Origin: JACVRW01 sp963716215 | GTDB lineage: Bacteria > Actinomycetota > Thermoleophilia > Solirubrobacterales > Thermoleophilaceae | DNA: 64,000 bases | Reading direction: 5' to 3' | Assembly: GCA_963716215.1 (NCBI GenBank) | Contig: OY970298.1 | Coordinates: forward strand, 3,906,001-3,970,000 | Part shown: positions 31,926 to 40,219 of the stretch, one piece after another | Layout: each line of letters starts with the position of its first letter | Position numbering within the stretch: position 1 is the first letter of the stretch | Notes under the pieces: model-generated | Database searches by the model: none | The model's input: only the letters and a program-made list of their open reading frames with translations | What the model was told of the DNA's origin: nothing | Position numbers and translations under genes: made by a program

Positions 31926-33002
31926 GTGGACGTGCACGTCCACGAGTCGCCCGGTGAGCTCGCGCCCTACTGCGACATGCCATGGAGCGTCGCACTGGAG
32001 AACATCGCCGACGCGCCGGAGTCCTACCTGGACATCCCGGCGTTCTCGCCCGGGGTCTCGGACGGGAGCTACCAGGCGAAGTTCCCCACGGCCCATGAAG
32101 GCAAGCGCATGGTCCACACGCGCGAGCAGATGCGCAGCGAGCTCGACGAGCTCCACGTTGACATCGGGATCCTGTTCCCCGACCACCTCCTCAAGCTGCC
32201 CGTGCTCACGCAGACCGAGTACGCCGCCGCGCTCGCGCGCGCGTACAACGCGTGGCTCGTGGACAACTGGGCGTCGGCCGAGCACGGGCTGCTCGGCTGC
32301 GTCATCGCCTGCAACCACGACCCCGAGGAGGGAGCGCGCGAGATCGAGCGGTACGCGAGCCATCCCGACGTGGCGGGCGTCTACCTGCCCTGCGCTGGGA
32401 TCGACCCGCTGTGGGGACACCGCCGCTACGACCCGATCTTCGCCGCCGCGGAGGCAGCCGACCTGCCGGTGCTACTCCACAGCGTGACCGTGACCCATCC
32501 CGTGTTCCCGTTCAACAACCACGGCTTCGACACCGAGATGGGCCGTCACACGTGCAGCCACACCTTCTCGATCATGGCCAACGTGGTCCACATGATCACC
32601 ACGGGCGTGCCGGTGCGCTTCCCGAAGCTGCGGATCGCCCTGACCGAGGCCGGCGTCGGCTGGATGCCGTTCATCATGCAGCGGCTCGACAAGGAGTACC
32701 TCGAGCGCCGCCGCGACGTGCCGTTCCTCGAGGAGCGCCCGAGCCACTACCTGAAGAAGTGGTTCGTCGCGACCCAGCCGATCGAGGAACCCGAGGACAT
32801 GGCCGACGTGGCCACGGTGATCGACCTGTTCGACGGCTGGGACACGACGCTGTTCGCGTCCGACTGGCCGCACCACGACTTCGACCACCCGATGAAGATC
32901 GACCAGATCCCGATGACCGCGGAGCAGCGGCGGCAGGTGTTCGGCGAGAACGCCCTGCGCTTCCTCAACATCGACGCCGCCGGGCGGCGTCTGAGCCTCT
33001 AG
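31926..33002 (+). CDS. Amidohydrolase (amidohydrolase_2/ACMSD family), apparent frameshift at 5' end
   Basis: This metal-dependent TIM-barrel hydrolase or decarboxylase has 358 residues from GTG 31926. It shows the metal-binding HVH at the N-terminus, a central His in VLLHSVTVTHP, the HTCSHTFS block and the catalytic Asp in LFASDWPHHDFDHP. The family includes gamma-resorcylate and aminocarboxymuconate-semialdehyde decarboxylases. The frame extends upstream with a plausible first strand (PLSDLLIVDVD) but has no start there. The ATG with a good AAGGAG site at 31850 is one base out of frame, so a single-base change near 31855-31863 is likely. Confidence 0.85.
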   Translation: MDVHVHESPGELAPYCDMPWSVALENIADAPESYLDIPAFSPGVSDGSYQAKFPTAHEGKRMVHTREQMRSELDELHVDIGILFPDHLLKLPVLTQTEYAAALARAYNAWLVDNWASAEHGLLGCVIACNHDPEEGAREIERYASHPDVAGVYLPCAGIDPLWGHRRYDPIFAAAEAADLPVLLHSVTVTHPVFPFNNHGFDTEMGRHTCSHTFSIMANVVHMITTGVPVRFPKLRIALTEAGVGWMPFIMQRLDKEYLERRRDVPFLEERPSHYLKKWFVATQPIEEPEDMADVATVIDLFDGWDTTLFASDWPHHDFDHPMKIDQIPMTAEQRRQVFGENALRFLNIDAAGRRLSL

Positions 33003-33400
33003 TGGCTCCGTCACCGCAGGTGGATCACGTGGTCGGCGACGTCGGCGAGTTCCCCGAGGGCTCGCATCGCGTCGTGGAGGTCGACGGGCGCCAGATCGGC
33101 ATCTTCAACATCGGCGGCGACCTCTTCGCGCTGCCGAACATCTGCCCGCACCAGACCGGCCCGGTCTGCGAGGGGCGCATCGTGACCGGGTCCCTGCGGG
33201 CGACCGAGGAGAGTCGGTGGAAGCCGCAGTGGGTGCACGACGGCGAGGTGATCGTCTGCCCGTGGCACGGCCTCGAGTACCACGTGCCGACCGGACAGTG
33301 CCTCGCCTATCCGCACATCCGCCTGCGCCGCTACGACGTGCGCCAGGAGGACGGCCGGATAGTCGTCCGGCTCGCCCAGCGACGCCGCGCGCCGCAGTGA
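33002..33400 (+). CDS. Rieske [2Fe-2S] ferredoxin
   Basis: This is a 132-residue small Rieske protein. The cluster ligands are in NICPHQTGPVC (Cys and His) and VCPWHGLEYH (Cys and His). An unusually long insertion of about 40 residues lies between the two halves (residues 58-80, ATEESRWKPQW). This insertion is known in Rieske proteins paired with amidohydrolases in actinobacterial catabolic clusters, but I cannot name the pathway. Its GTG start overlaps the amidohydrolase stop (TAGTG), so both should be translated together. Confidence 0.88.
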   Translation: MAPSPQVDHVVGDVGEFPEGSHRVVEVDGRQIGIFNIGGDLFALPNICPHQTGPVCEGRIVTGSLRATEESRWKPQWVHDGEVIVCPWHGLEYHVPTGQCLAYPHIRLRRYDVRQEDGRIVVRLAQRRRAPQ

Positions 33401-33621
33401 CCTCCGACCCGGTCGCCGGGGAGCTGTCCGTGGTCGAGCAGGAGGAGGCGTTCCTCGTGGTGGTCGACGGCGACGCGGACGACTGGCTCGTCCGATTCGA
33501 GAAGGCGGAGGGCTTCCCCGCGGGCGGCTGGGCCGCGAACATGGCCGTGGTCTACAACCGCCGGCGCGGCGGCCTCGGCGCGCCGGAGGCGCGTTGGGGC
33601 GCGGGTACCCTACGCCGATGA
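33397..33621 (+). CDS. Small hypothetical protein in the amidohydrolase-Rieske operon
   Basis: This 74-residue acidic protein (LVVVDGDADDWLVRFEKAEGFPAGGW, here as two joined segments of one stretch) has no family I recognise. GTG 33397 overlaps the Rieske stop, and its own stop overlaps the GntR start, so it is locked into the operon. The last 20 residues are Arg/Gly-rich and look unstructured. Coupling on both sides argues that it is real, perhaps a small subunit or accessory of the neighbouring enzymes. Confidence 0.55.
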   Translation: MTSDPVAGELSVVEQEEAFLVVVDGDADDWLVRFEKAEGFPAGGWAANMAVVYNRRRGGLGAPEARWGAGTLRR

Positions 33622-34364
33622 CCCTGCCGGATCCGTTCACCGCGATCCGCCGTACCCGCTCCTTCGACGAGGTGGTCATGCAGGTCCAGGACGCGGTGAT
33701 GACGCGCCGCTTCGAGCCCGGCGAGCGCCTTCCCAGCGAGCGCGCGCTCTCGGAGACGTTCGAGGTCAGCCGCCCTACGCTGCGCGAGGCGCTGCGCGCG
33801 CTCGAGGTGCTCGGTGTGCTCGAGATCCGCGCGGGCAAGGGGGGCGGGATCTTCGTAGCCGAGCCGACCGGCGAAGGGGTCGGGTCCGCACTCGCCGCTC
33901 TGATCCACCTCCGCGGCGCCACGCCAACTGAGCTCAACGAGTTCCGGGAGAGCTTCGAGGGGGAGACGGCCGCGTGGGCCGCGCGGCGCGCGGACCCCGA
34001 AGACGTCGAGCGATTGGCTGAGATCGCCAGGGACGTGTCCGCCCTGGCGCAGCTGGCGGACACCCGCTGGGCCGAGATCGTGCCGCTCGACGTCGCCTTC
34101 CACGAGGCGGTCGCGCAGGCGTCCAAGAACCGGGTGCGGGTCGCCGTCATGCTCGGGCTGCTGCGCGCCATCGAGCGCGTGGAGCTGACGATCACGGACC
34201 TCGCCGATGTGCAGCTGCACAAGCTGGTCGGCAAGCACCTGACGGCCATCGCCCAAGCCATCGGCGACCATGACGCGGAAGGCGCCCGCCTCGCCATGAA
34301 GACCCACGTCGATCGCTTCGGCGATCTCTACGTGCGCGCCGCCCCGGCCGGCCCCACCGCTTAG
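33618..34364 (+). CDS. GntR-family regulator (FadR subfamily)
   Basis: This 248-residue regulator has an N-terminal winged helix (residues 15-80, LPSERALSETFEVSRPTLREALRALEVLGVLEI, here abridged) and a C-terminal FCD helical domain with likely metal ligands in VPLDVAFHEAVAQAS and the late KTHVDRFG. It closes the operon starting at 29264. The perfect inverted repeat at 29238 is the probable target. Its ATG overlaps the preceding stop (ATGA). Confidence 0.88.
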   Translation: MTLPDPFTAIRRTRSFDEVVMQVQDAVMTRRFEPGERLPSERALSETFEVSRPTLREALRALEVLGVLEIRAGKGGGIFVAEPTGEGVGSALAALIHLRGATPTELNEFRESFEGETAAWAARRADPEDVERLAEIARDVSALAQLADTRWAEIVPLDVAFHEAVAQASKNRVRVAVMLGLLRAIERVELTITDLADVQLHKLVGKHLTAIAQAIGDHDAEGARLAMKTHVDRFGDLYVRAAPAGPTA

Positions 34365-34384
34365 TTGCCCGTAGCATCGCCGCG

Positions 34385-35551
34385 ATGCGGCGAATCCTCT
34401 GGCTCGTGGGAGTGGTCGTGCTGCTGGACATGGCCTTCTACGCCGCGGTCTCGCCGCTGCTGCCGCAGTACGTGGAGGAGTTCGGACTGTCGAAGGCGGA
34501 GGCCGGCCTGCTGGCCACCTCCTACGCGATCGGCACGGTCGCCGGGTCGCTGCCCGGTGGCTGGCTCGTCGGGCGCCTGGGCCCCAAGCCCACCGTCCTC
34601 CTCGGTCTCGGCCTGCTCATCGTCGCCAGCCTGGCCTTCGCGTTCGCGCACACGGTCGTGCTGCTGGACGCGGCCCGCTTCGTGCAGGGGATCGGTGGGG
34701 CGTTCACGTGGGCTGCCGGCATGGCGTGGCTCGTAGGCATGTCTCCACCGGAGCGCCGCGGTCAGCTGATCGGCGCGGCGATGGGCGCGGCGGTGGCTGG
34801 ACTGCTGCTGGGCCCGATGATCGGCGGGCTGGCCACCGAGCTGGGCGATGTGGCGGTGTTCTGCGGCGTGTCCGCCCTGGCCGGGATCGTGTCGCTCTGG
34901 GCGTGGTCGGTGCCGGCGCCGCCGCGCGTCCCCGGCGGCGGGCCGACCGAGCTGCTGACCGCGTTCAAGCACAGGCAGGTCCTGGCCGGGCTGTGGGTGT
35001 TCTCCCTGCCCGCCCTGTTCGCGGGCGCCCTCGAGGTGCTCGTACCGCTCGAGCTCGGCGAGTTGGGAGCCAGCGGTCTGGTGATCGGCGCCGCCTTCCT
35101 CGCCGGCTCGGTGTGCGAGATCGCGCTCAGCCCGCTCAGCGGGCGCTGGTCGGACCGGCACGGCAGGCTGCCCGCGATCCGGATCGGACTGATCGGGGCA
35201 GCCGTGATGGGCGTCGTGATGCCACTGCCGGATACGACCCTGATCCTGTCCGCCGCCCTCGTCGCAACGGTCGCGGCGCTGGGGATCGTGTGGGCTCCCG
35301 CGATGGCCCTGGTGTCGGACGCGTGCGAGCGAGCCGGGCTCCAGCAGGGGATCGCCTTCGCCCTCGGAAACCTCGGCTGGGCGTTCGGTCACATCATCGG
35401 CGGAGGTGGGGGTTCGGCGATCGCCGACCTGACGTCCGACGCCGTCGTCTACACGCTCCTCGCAGTCCTGTGCGCCGCGGCAGCGCTGACGATCCGGAGC
35501 GGCAGCACGCGCTGGGCGAGCCCGCTGCCACCCCTCTCACGAGTGGACTAA
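34385..35551 (+). CDS. MFS transporter
   Basis: This 388-residue protein has about twelve hydrophobic helices. The MFS signature between helices 2 and 3 (GGWLVGRLGPKP) and its half-repeat (GRWSDRHGRLPA) are visible. It lies 20 bases after the GntR gene and is probably co-transcribed with the 29264 operon, as uptake or efflux of its substrate. Its stop codon is the first three bases of the TetR palindrome at 35549. Confidence 0.9.
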   Translation: MRRILWLVGVVVLLDMAFYAAVSPLLPQYVEEFGLSKAEAGLLATSYAIGTVAGSLPGGWLVGRLGPKPTVLLGLGLLIVASLAFAFAHTVVLLDAARFVQGIGGAFTWAAGMAWLVGMSPPERRGQLIGAAMGAAVAGLLLGPMIGGLATELGDVAVFCGVSALAGIVSLWAWSVPAPPRVPGGGPTELLTAFKHRQVLAGLWVFSLPALFAGALEVLVPLELGELGASGLVIGAAFLAGSVCEIALSPLSGRWSDRHGRLPAIRIGLIGAAVMGVVMPLPDTTLILSAALVATVAALGIVWAPAMALVSDACERAGLQQGIAFALGNLGWAFGHIIGGGGGSAIADLTSDAVVYTLLAVLCAAAALTIRSGSTRWASPLPPLSRVD

Positions 35552-35566
35552 CTGATCAATCAGTTA
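35549..35566. promoter_or_regulatory. TetR-type operator 1, upstream of the VOC gene
   Basis: TAACTGAT-CA-ATCAGTTA is a perfect 8-base palindrome with a two-base centre. The 14-base core ACTGATCAATCAGT is identical to the reverse complement of the site at 40171. It lies 19 bases before the start at 35585. Confidence 0.8.
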
Positions 35567-35584
35567 CGGTAGGATCTCGCCCTC

Positions 35585-35968
35585 ATGGGCGAAAAGCGCG
35601 TACTCCACACCTGCTACAGAATCACGGACCCCGACCGCTCGGTCGCGTTCTACGAAGCGGTCGGCTTCGAGGTGCGTGGACGCTTCCCCGTCCGCGACGA
35701 GGCGGAGAACATCTTCCTCGGCCTGCCGGGTCAGGACGACCAGCTCGAGCTGACCCACAACTTCGGCGTGAGCTCCTACGACCACGGCGACGCGTACGCC
35801 CACATCGCCATCCACGTGCCGGACATCCACGCCGAGCTCGAGCGGCTCGAGCAGCACGGCATCCAGCCCGAGAAGCCTCCCTTTCAAGTCCGGGAGGGCT
35901 CCGCCCTGATCGCCTTCATCCGCGACCCGGACGACTACCGGCTGGAGCTCACCGAGCGGCCGAGCTGA
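35585..35968 (+). CDS. VOC/glyoxalase-I-like protein
   Basis: This is a 127-residue vicinal-oxygen-chelate protein of the glyoxalase I type: HTCYRITDPDRSVAFYEAVGF at the N-terminus (metal His8), a central Glu in QLELTHNFG, AHIAIHVPDI with a second metal His, and DPDDYRLELTE with the last Glu. All four expected metal ligands are present, so it may isomerise a hemithioacetal or act on another carbonyl. A TetR-type palindrome lies immediately upstream. It is convergent with the RibBA-like gene and overlaps it by 20 bases. Confidence 0.88.
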   Translation: MGEKRVLHTCYRITDPDRSVAFYEAVGFEVRGRFPVRDEAENIFLGLPGQDDQLELTHNFGVSSYDHGDAYAHIAIHVPDIHAELERLEQHGIQPEKPPFQVREGSALIAFIRDPDDYRLELTERPS

Positions 35969-36941
35969 CCACGCCACCGCAACCGCCCGAGACCTCCCGC
36001 AGGCGGGCCGAGCCAGCTCCGAGGTCGGCGAGGATCCCCACCGCGATGTCCCTCTCGGGCTCCGGCAGATAGATCAGCACGCCGCGCCCCTCCCGCTCGA
36101 TCTCCTCCATGGCGCGATCGAGCTCGGCGCCGCAGGGGCACAGCAGCGAACCCAACGCGTGCCCGTATAGGCACTGAGCGTGCAGGCTCACCAGCGGTGA
36201 CACCGGGCCGGTGACGTCCGCCTTGACCAGGGCGAGGTAGTGAGCACCGTCGTCGGGCGTGCGATAGCCGATCGCGGTGAAGCAGCCGAACCGCGTGGGG
36301 AGCTCGGTGGCAACCACGCGCTCCACGACGAGGTCGGACGTGCGCCGGCATTCGACCACGTCGTCGATCCTCACCGTCCGCAATCCGTGCCGCTGTCCGA
36401 ACTCACGCAGCTGCCCGGCCGACAGCGGTCTCCCGTCCAGGTCGTTGATGTCGCAGATGACCGCCGCCGGCGCGAGCCCGGCGAGCCGCGCGAGGTCCAC
36501 GGACGCCTCGGGCGCGGCCCGGCGTCCCAGAACGCCGGCCGAATGCGTGCTGACGGTGAGTACGTGTCCACCTTGCAGGAGGTCGCCGGGCCGAGTCTGC
36601 GGGGCGATCGCCACCCGGATCGTGTGCGCGCGCCCGGCCACGGACGTGGGCGCCATCGCCGCGTCGCGAGCGTCCACGGCCACGGTGAACGATGGCCGCC
36701 GCACGTGCCGATCGGTCACTGCGACGGCCTGGAGGCCCAGCGCCGCATAGCGCTCGCTGGGCAGCGCGAGGCGGGCGGTCCCGAGGGCGCTGCTCGCCAT
36801 GAACGTGAGCGCCTGATGCGACACGTGCTCGGCCGCCACCGCCAGATGCCCGCCGGCCTCGTCCTGGTCGTCGCAGACCACGAGCATCCGACCACCCCCA
36901 AGCTCGTCGACGGCCGCTTCGATGGAGGCCGGCCCGGTCAT
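35949..36941 (-). CDS. Divergent RibBA-like protein (DHBP synthase + truncated GTP cyclohydrolase II)
   Basis: This 330-residue protein is built like RibBA but altered in both halves. The N-terminal part follows DHBP synthase (ASVDLARLAGLAPAAVICDI), but the acidic active-site block is weakened (CDDQDEAGGHL instead of DDExRExEGDL). The cyclohydrolase part keeps the zinc site C-x10-C-x-C (CLYGHALGSLLCPC) and EGRGVLIYL. It then lacks the roughly 50-residue block that normally follows (RQEGR...LLNK...AYxLQ...DTVEAN) and ends early. Vitamin synthesis is therefore unlikely. It is the last gene of the TetR-controlled LLM operon, suggesting a repurposed catabolic role. That role is inference. Confidence 0.75.
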   Translation of the reverse strand: MTGPASIEAAVDELGGGRMLVVCDDQDEAGGHLAVAAEHVSHQALTFMASSALGTARLALPSERYAALGLQAVAVTDRHVRRPSFTVAVDARDAAMAPTSVAGRAHTIRVAIAPQTRPGDLLQGGHVLTVSTHSAGVLGRRAAPEASVDLARLAGLAPAAVICDINDLDGRPLSAGQLREFGQRHGLRTVRIDDVVECRRTSDLVVERVVATELPTRFGCFTAIGYRTPDDGAHYLALVKADVTGPVSPLVSLHAQCLYGHALGSLLCPCGAELDRAMEEIEREGRGVLIYLPEPERDIAVGILADLGAGSARLREVSGGCGGVVSSAAR

Positions 36942-36955
36942 CGTTCGCGGCGCGC

Positions 36956-38047
36956 CTACGGCGCAATGACCGCCTTGATCGACTCCATCCGCGCCGCGGC
37001 GTCGAGCGCGTCGGCCGTGCGCTCGAGCGGATAGTGCCCCGTCACGGCCTCCGCCAGGGGGTACGAGCGATGGTGGCGTTGCGTGAGCAGCACCGCACGG
37101 TGGTACTGCTTCGGGTGCGCGAGGCTCGACCCGACGATCTTCAGGTTGTCGTTGTTGAGCCTGCTGGGCGACAGCGTCACGTTCCCGTCGGCGCTCCACA
37201 GGCCGACGACTATGTAGCGGCCGCCCTTCGCCACCAGGCTCAACCCCTCGTCGAATGCCTGCAACACGCCCGTGGCCTCGATCACCACGTCGGCACCGCG
37301 TCCGTCGAGCCAGCCGCGCGCGAGCTCCACGCGCTCGTCGGGCGAGGTGGTCTCGGCGATGTCGATCGTGTGGTCCGCGCCGAACGCGCGGGCGGCTTCC
37401 AGGCGGTGCGGCGGAGCTCCGATCGTGACCACGCGCGCCGCGCCGGACACGCTGGCGAGGAAGGTGGCCGCCAGCCCCACCGGACCGCTCCCCTGCACCA
37501 CCACCGACTCGTGCGGGCGGATGCCGCCGGCTCGCTCGAGCGCCTCCAGCATGGTGGGGAGCGCGCAGCCGAACGCGGCGACCGCCTCGGAGGGCGTGTC
37601 GTCCGGGATCCGGTAGAAGCGGATGTCCGGTGTCAGCCAAACGAGATCCGCGAAGGCCGCCCAGTTCGGCTCGTCGGGTCCGCAGTAATACTCGACGTTG
37701 GCGCAGGCGGTGGGGTCGGCCGCAACGGTGCAGGCATAGCAGCGGTCGCACACGCGCAACGGGACCCAGACCACCCGGTCGCCCTCGCGAACCGGCACGC
37801 CCGCGTGGTCGGTGACGGCGCCGGACCCGAGCTCGACGATCACCCCCACGCCCTCGTGCCCCAGCACCATCGGTGCCGGGAACGGTGCCGCGCCGTTCCA
37901 GAAGTGGACGTCGGTGCCGCAGACCCCCGCCAGCTCCACCCGCAGCACGACCCCGCCCGGCGGCGGCGCGGGCACGGGGCGCTCCAGGAACTCGAGCTCG
38001 CGCAGGCCCTCGTTGAGCACCGCGAGCCTCGTGACCCGCTCTGCCAT
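36956..38047 (-). CDS. Zinc-dependent alcohol dehydrogenase (MDR family)
   Basis: This is a 363-residue medium-chain dehydrogenase. The catalytic zinc site (LAGVCGTDVHF with the Cys, and GHEGVG with His-Glu) and the structural zinc cysteines (CDRCYACTVAADPTAC, four Cys in sequence) are present. The NAD loop is GSGPVGL. It follows the alpha/beta hydrolase gene by 11 bases and precedes the RibBA-like gene. It probably oxidises or reduces an alcohol/aldehyde intermediate of the pathway. Confidence 0.9.
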   Translation of the reverse strand: MAERVTRLAVLNEGLRELEFLERPVPAPPPGGVVLRVELAGVCGTDVHFWNGAAPFPAPMVLGHEGVGVIVELGSGAVTDHAGVPVREGDRVVWVPLRVCDRCYACTVAADPTACANVEYYCGPDEPNWAAFADLVWLTPDIRFYRIPDDTPSEAVAAFGCALPTMLEALERAGGIRPHESVVVQGSGPVGLAATFLASVSGAARVVTIGAPPHRLEAARAFGADHTIDIAETTSPDERVELARGWLDGRGADVVIEATGVLQAFDEGLSLVAKGGRYIVVGLWSADGNVTLSPSRLNNDNLKIVGSSLAHPKQYHRAVLLTQRHHRSYPLAEAVTGHYPLERTADALDAAARMESIKAVIAP

Positions 38048-38058
38048 GGGCGAGCGCG

Positions 38059-38874
38059 CTACTCCTCGGCCAGGAAGCCGGCCACGAGCGCGTGGACCTC
38101 GTCGGGACGCTCCGCCGCCAGGGCATGCCCGGCGCCGCTAACGATCTGCACGGACGCCGCCGGCAGTCGGTCGCTCCAGCGTTGCGCGTACGAGACCGGC
38201 GCGATCCGGTCCCCGTCTCCCCACACGATCAGGGTCGGCGCCGTGATGCGATGCAGCCGCTTGTGCAGCCCCCGCTCCGGGATCGGCCAGGTGAACTTGC
38301 CGGCGCAGCCCATCGACCACATCCAGGCGATCTCGGCGTCTTGGCGACCGACTTCGTCCTCGGGCAGCGCGGCGAGCGCCTTCGCCGCCTCGCTGCCGGA
38401 CTCGGCGACCATCGCGTCGGCGAGCTCCTCGCGGGTCATCATCTGGTAGTGGGCCACCGGGTCGTCGGCCTCCCACAGTCCCAGCGGCGACAGCAGCACC
38501 AGCCTGCCGACGCGCCCGGGGTTGGTGGCCGCCAGCTCAGCGGCGACCATCGCGCCAAACGACTCACCAACGAGGTGCGGCGCCTCTAGGCCCAGCTCAT
38601 CGAAGAGGTCGTAGTAGTGCAGGACCAGGTCCCAGAGCTCGTCGAGCGCCTTGATGTCCTGGTCGTGTCCCGCCGTGGTCCCGGGATGCTCGGGCGCGAG
38701 GACGCGGCCGTCGCGCGCCAGGCGATCCAGCAGGGGATTCCAGGCTGGTCCAGTGGCTCCGTGGAGGTAGACCACGGGCGCCCCCGACCCTGCCGTGAGC
38801 ACCCGCACGGTCACGCGCCCGTTCCAGGTGGTGACCTCGGTCTCCTCGATGCCTGTCGTCGTGGCCGTGGTCAT
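38059..38874 (-). CDS. Alpha/beta hydrolase
   Basis: This is a 271-residue serine hydrolase with an HGATG oxyanion region, nucleophile GESFGA, acid in GDGDRIAP and catalytic His in GAGHALAAE. It overlaps the LLM oxygenase gene (ATGA) and so is probably the next step in the same pathway, for example hydrolysis of an ester, lactone or imide made by the oxygenase. It resembles RutD by position and class only. Confidence 0.88.
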   Translation of the reverse strand: MTTATTTGIEETEVTTWNGRVTVRVLTAGSGAPVVYLHGATGPAWNPLLDRLARDGRVLAPEHPGTTAGHDQDIKALDELWDLVLHYYDLFDELGLEAPHLVGESFGAMVAAELAATNPGRVGRLVLLSPLGLWEADDPVAHYQMMTREELADAMVAESGSEAAKALAALPEDEVGRQDAEIAWMWSMGCAGKFTWPIPERGLHKRLHRITAPTLIVWGDGDRIAPVSYAQRWSDRLPAASVQIVSGAGHALAAERPDEVHALVAGFLAEE

Positions 38875-40145
38875 GCGACCGGCGCTGCGGTCGAGCTGGT
38901 GTCCGCCCCGGCGACTTCCTCGCGCCGTCCCCCGAGCCGGCTGGGCCACCACCGGTTCTCCCACTCGTCCTCCCAGAGGTCGCTCAGGTGGGGCTGCACC
39001 TCGTTCGCGAACAGCTCGATGTTCTTCAGCGTCAGCTCGTGCGGCATGGATCCGATGTGCAGCAGGACCATGAGGTTGCCGATCCGCAGCGACTTGACCG
39101 CCTCGCGCAGCTGGTCCCTGACCGTCGCCGGGCTTCCCGCGATCACGAACTGGCGCTCGACCAGCTCCGCGTAGGACATGTTCTTCACCGTCTCGTGCTG
39201 GGCGGCGATGTTGGCCGTCAGGCCGCTGCGGATCCCCTTCTCCAGGCTGGAGAAGTCCTGGTGACCGGGCGGGAACAAGTCGTGGGGCGGGAGGTGCTGG
39301 AGCTTGTTGTAGAAGTAGCGGATGTGCTCCTCGTAGTCGCTCTGCGCCTGCTCGTCGGTCTCGGAGACGACCACGAGCTGTAGGAAGCCCGCCCTGAAGG
39401 GGTTCGTGTCGTAGCCCGCCTTGTCGACGAAGTTCCAGAACCCGTCCATCATCGCCTTCGAGTTCATCCAGCCGTAGTAGCTGAGGAACTGGTAGGCGTA
39501 GTCGTTCTCGGCCGCGAACTTCCAGGTGCTGGCGCTACCGGCGCCGGGGATCCAGATCGGCGGGTGGGGCTTCTGGATCGGCTTGGGCCAGACGTTCACG
39601 TACGGGAGCTGCGTGTACTTGCCGTTGAAGGAGAAGACCTCCTCCTCCGTCCACGCGCGCTTGATCAGGTCGTGGGCCTCGTAGTAGCGGTCGCGCTGCT
39701 CGATCGGCGGGATGCCGTAGTTCATGTTCGCGTCCATCGCGATGCCGATCGGCATGCCGGCCACGAGGCGCCCCCCGCTGACGCAGTCGATCATCGCGTA
39801 CTCCTCGGCGATCCGGACCGGCGGCCGCGTCAACGGCAGCGAGCAGCCCAGCTGCACGATCGCGGTGTCCAGATGACTCGTCGCGCGTGCCAGCACCGCA
39901 CCCCAGAGGTTGGGGTTCGGCATCAGGCCGTAGACATTCTGGTGGTGCTCGTTCGTGCACACGCCGTCCAGGCCGGCCTCGGCGGCGAAGATCAGCTCGT
40001 CGAGGCTCTCGTTGTAGTAACGCCCGATGTCCACGGAGTCGCCGAGCTCCCGCCAATCCACGTCCACGTACGCCGAGCGGTAGCGCTTCTCGAAGTCCGC
40101 CGGAAGATCCCGGTGCGGCATGAAGTGGAACATCGAGACCTTCAT
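38871..40145 (-). CDS. Luciferase-like (LLM) flavin-dependent monooxygenase
   Basis: This 424-residue TIM-barrel monooxygenase is of the bacterial-luciferase family. N-terminal MKVSMFHFMPHRD, the TNEHHQNVYG metal/flavin loop, SGGRLVAGMPIGIAMD and PPIWIPGAGSA are visible. Such enzymes use FMNH2 from a separate reductase and O2; a flavin reductase under the same type of operator is encoded at 51205. It leads a four-gene operon (hydrolase, alcohol dehydrogenase, RibBA-like) controlled by the palindrome at 40171. The start has a strong GAGAGGAG site. It is not close to RutA in sequence. Confidence 0.88.
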   Translation of the reverse strand: MKVSMFHFMPHRDLPADFEKRYRSAYVDVDWRELGDSVDIGRYYNESLDELIFAAEAGLDGVCTNEHHQNVYGLMPNPNLWGAVLARATSHLDTAIVQLGCSLPLTRPPVRIAEEYAMIDCVSGGRLVAGMPIGIAMDANMNYGIPPIEQRDRYYEAHDLIKRAWTEEEVFSFNGKYTQLPYVNVWPKPIQKPHPPIWIPGAGSASTWKFAAENDYAYQFLSYYGWMNSKAMMDGFWNFVDKAGYDTNPFRAGFLQLVVVSETDEQAQSDYEEHIRYFYNKLQHLPPHDLFPPGHQDFSSLEKGIRSGLTANIAAQHETVKNMSYAELVERQFVIAGSPATVRDQLREAVKSLRIGNLMVLLHIGSMPHELTLKNIELFANEVQPHLSDLWEDEWENRWWPSRLGGRREEVAGADTSSTAAPVA

Positions 40146-40170
40146 CTGGCTCCTCTCGCGCTGCGTCGTC

Positions 40171-40189
40171 TGACTGATTGATCAGTTTA
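40171..40189. promoter_or_regulatory. TetR-type operator 2, upstream of the LLM oxygenase operon
   Basis: TGACTGATTGATCAGTTTA shares the 14-base core ACTGATTGATCAGT with site 1. It lies 26 bases before the oxygenase start at 40145 and just downstream of the tetR stop. Confidence 0.8.
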
Positions 40190-40219
40190 GCGCAGGTCGA
40201 GGCCGCGTGGGCGGAGGCG

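Noticed and set aside
35949..36941. Ordinary riboflavin biosynthesis gene or FMN riboswitch target
   Set aside because: Catalytic blocks are missing, no other rib genes are adjacent, and no FMN-element-like leader is visible before 36941, where the adh stop is only 14 bases away.
38871..40145. Assignment as RutA pyrimidine monooxygenase
   Set aside because: Same LLM superfamily, but the sequence and length (424 versus about 380 residues) do not follow RutA, and no RutB or RutG is present.
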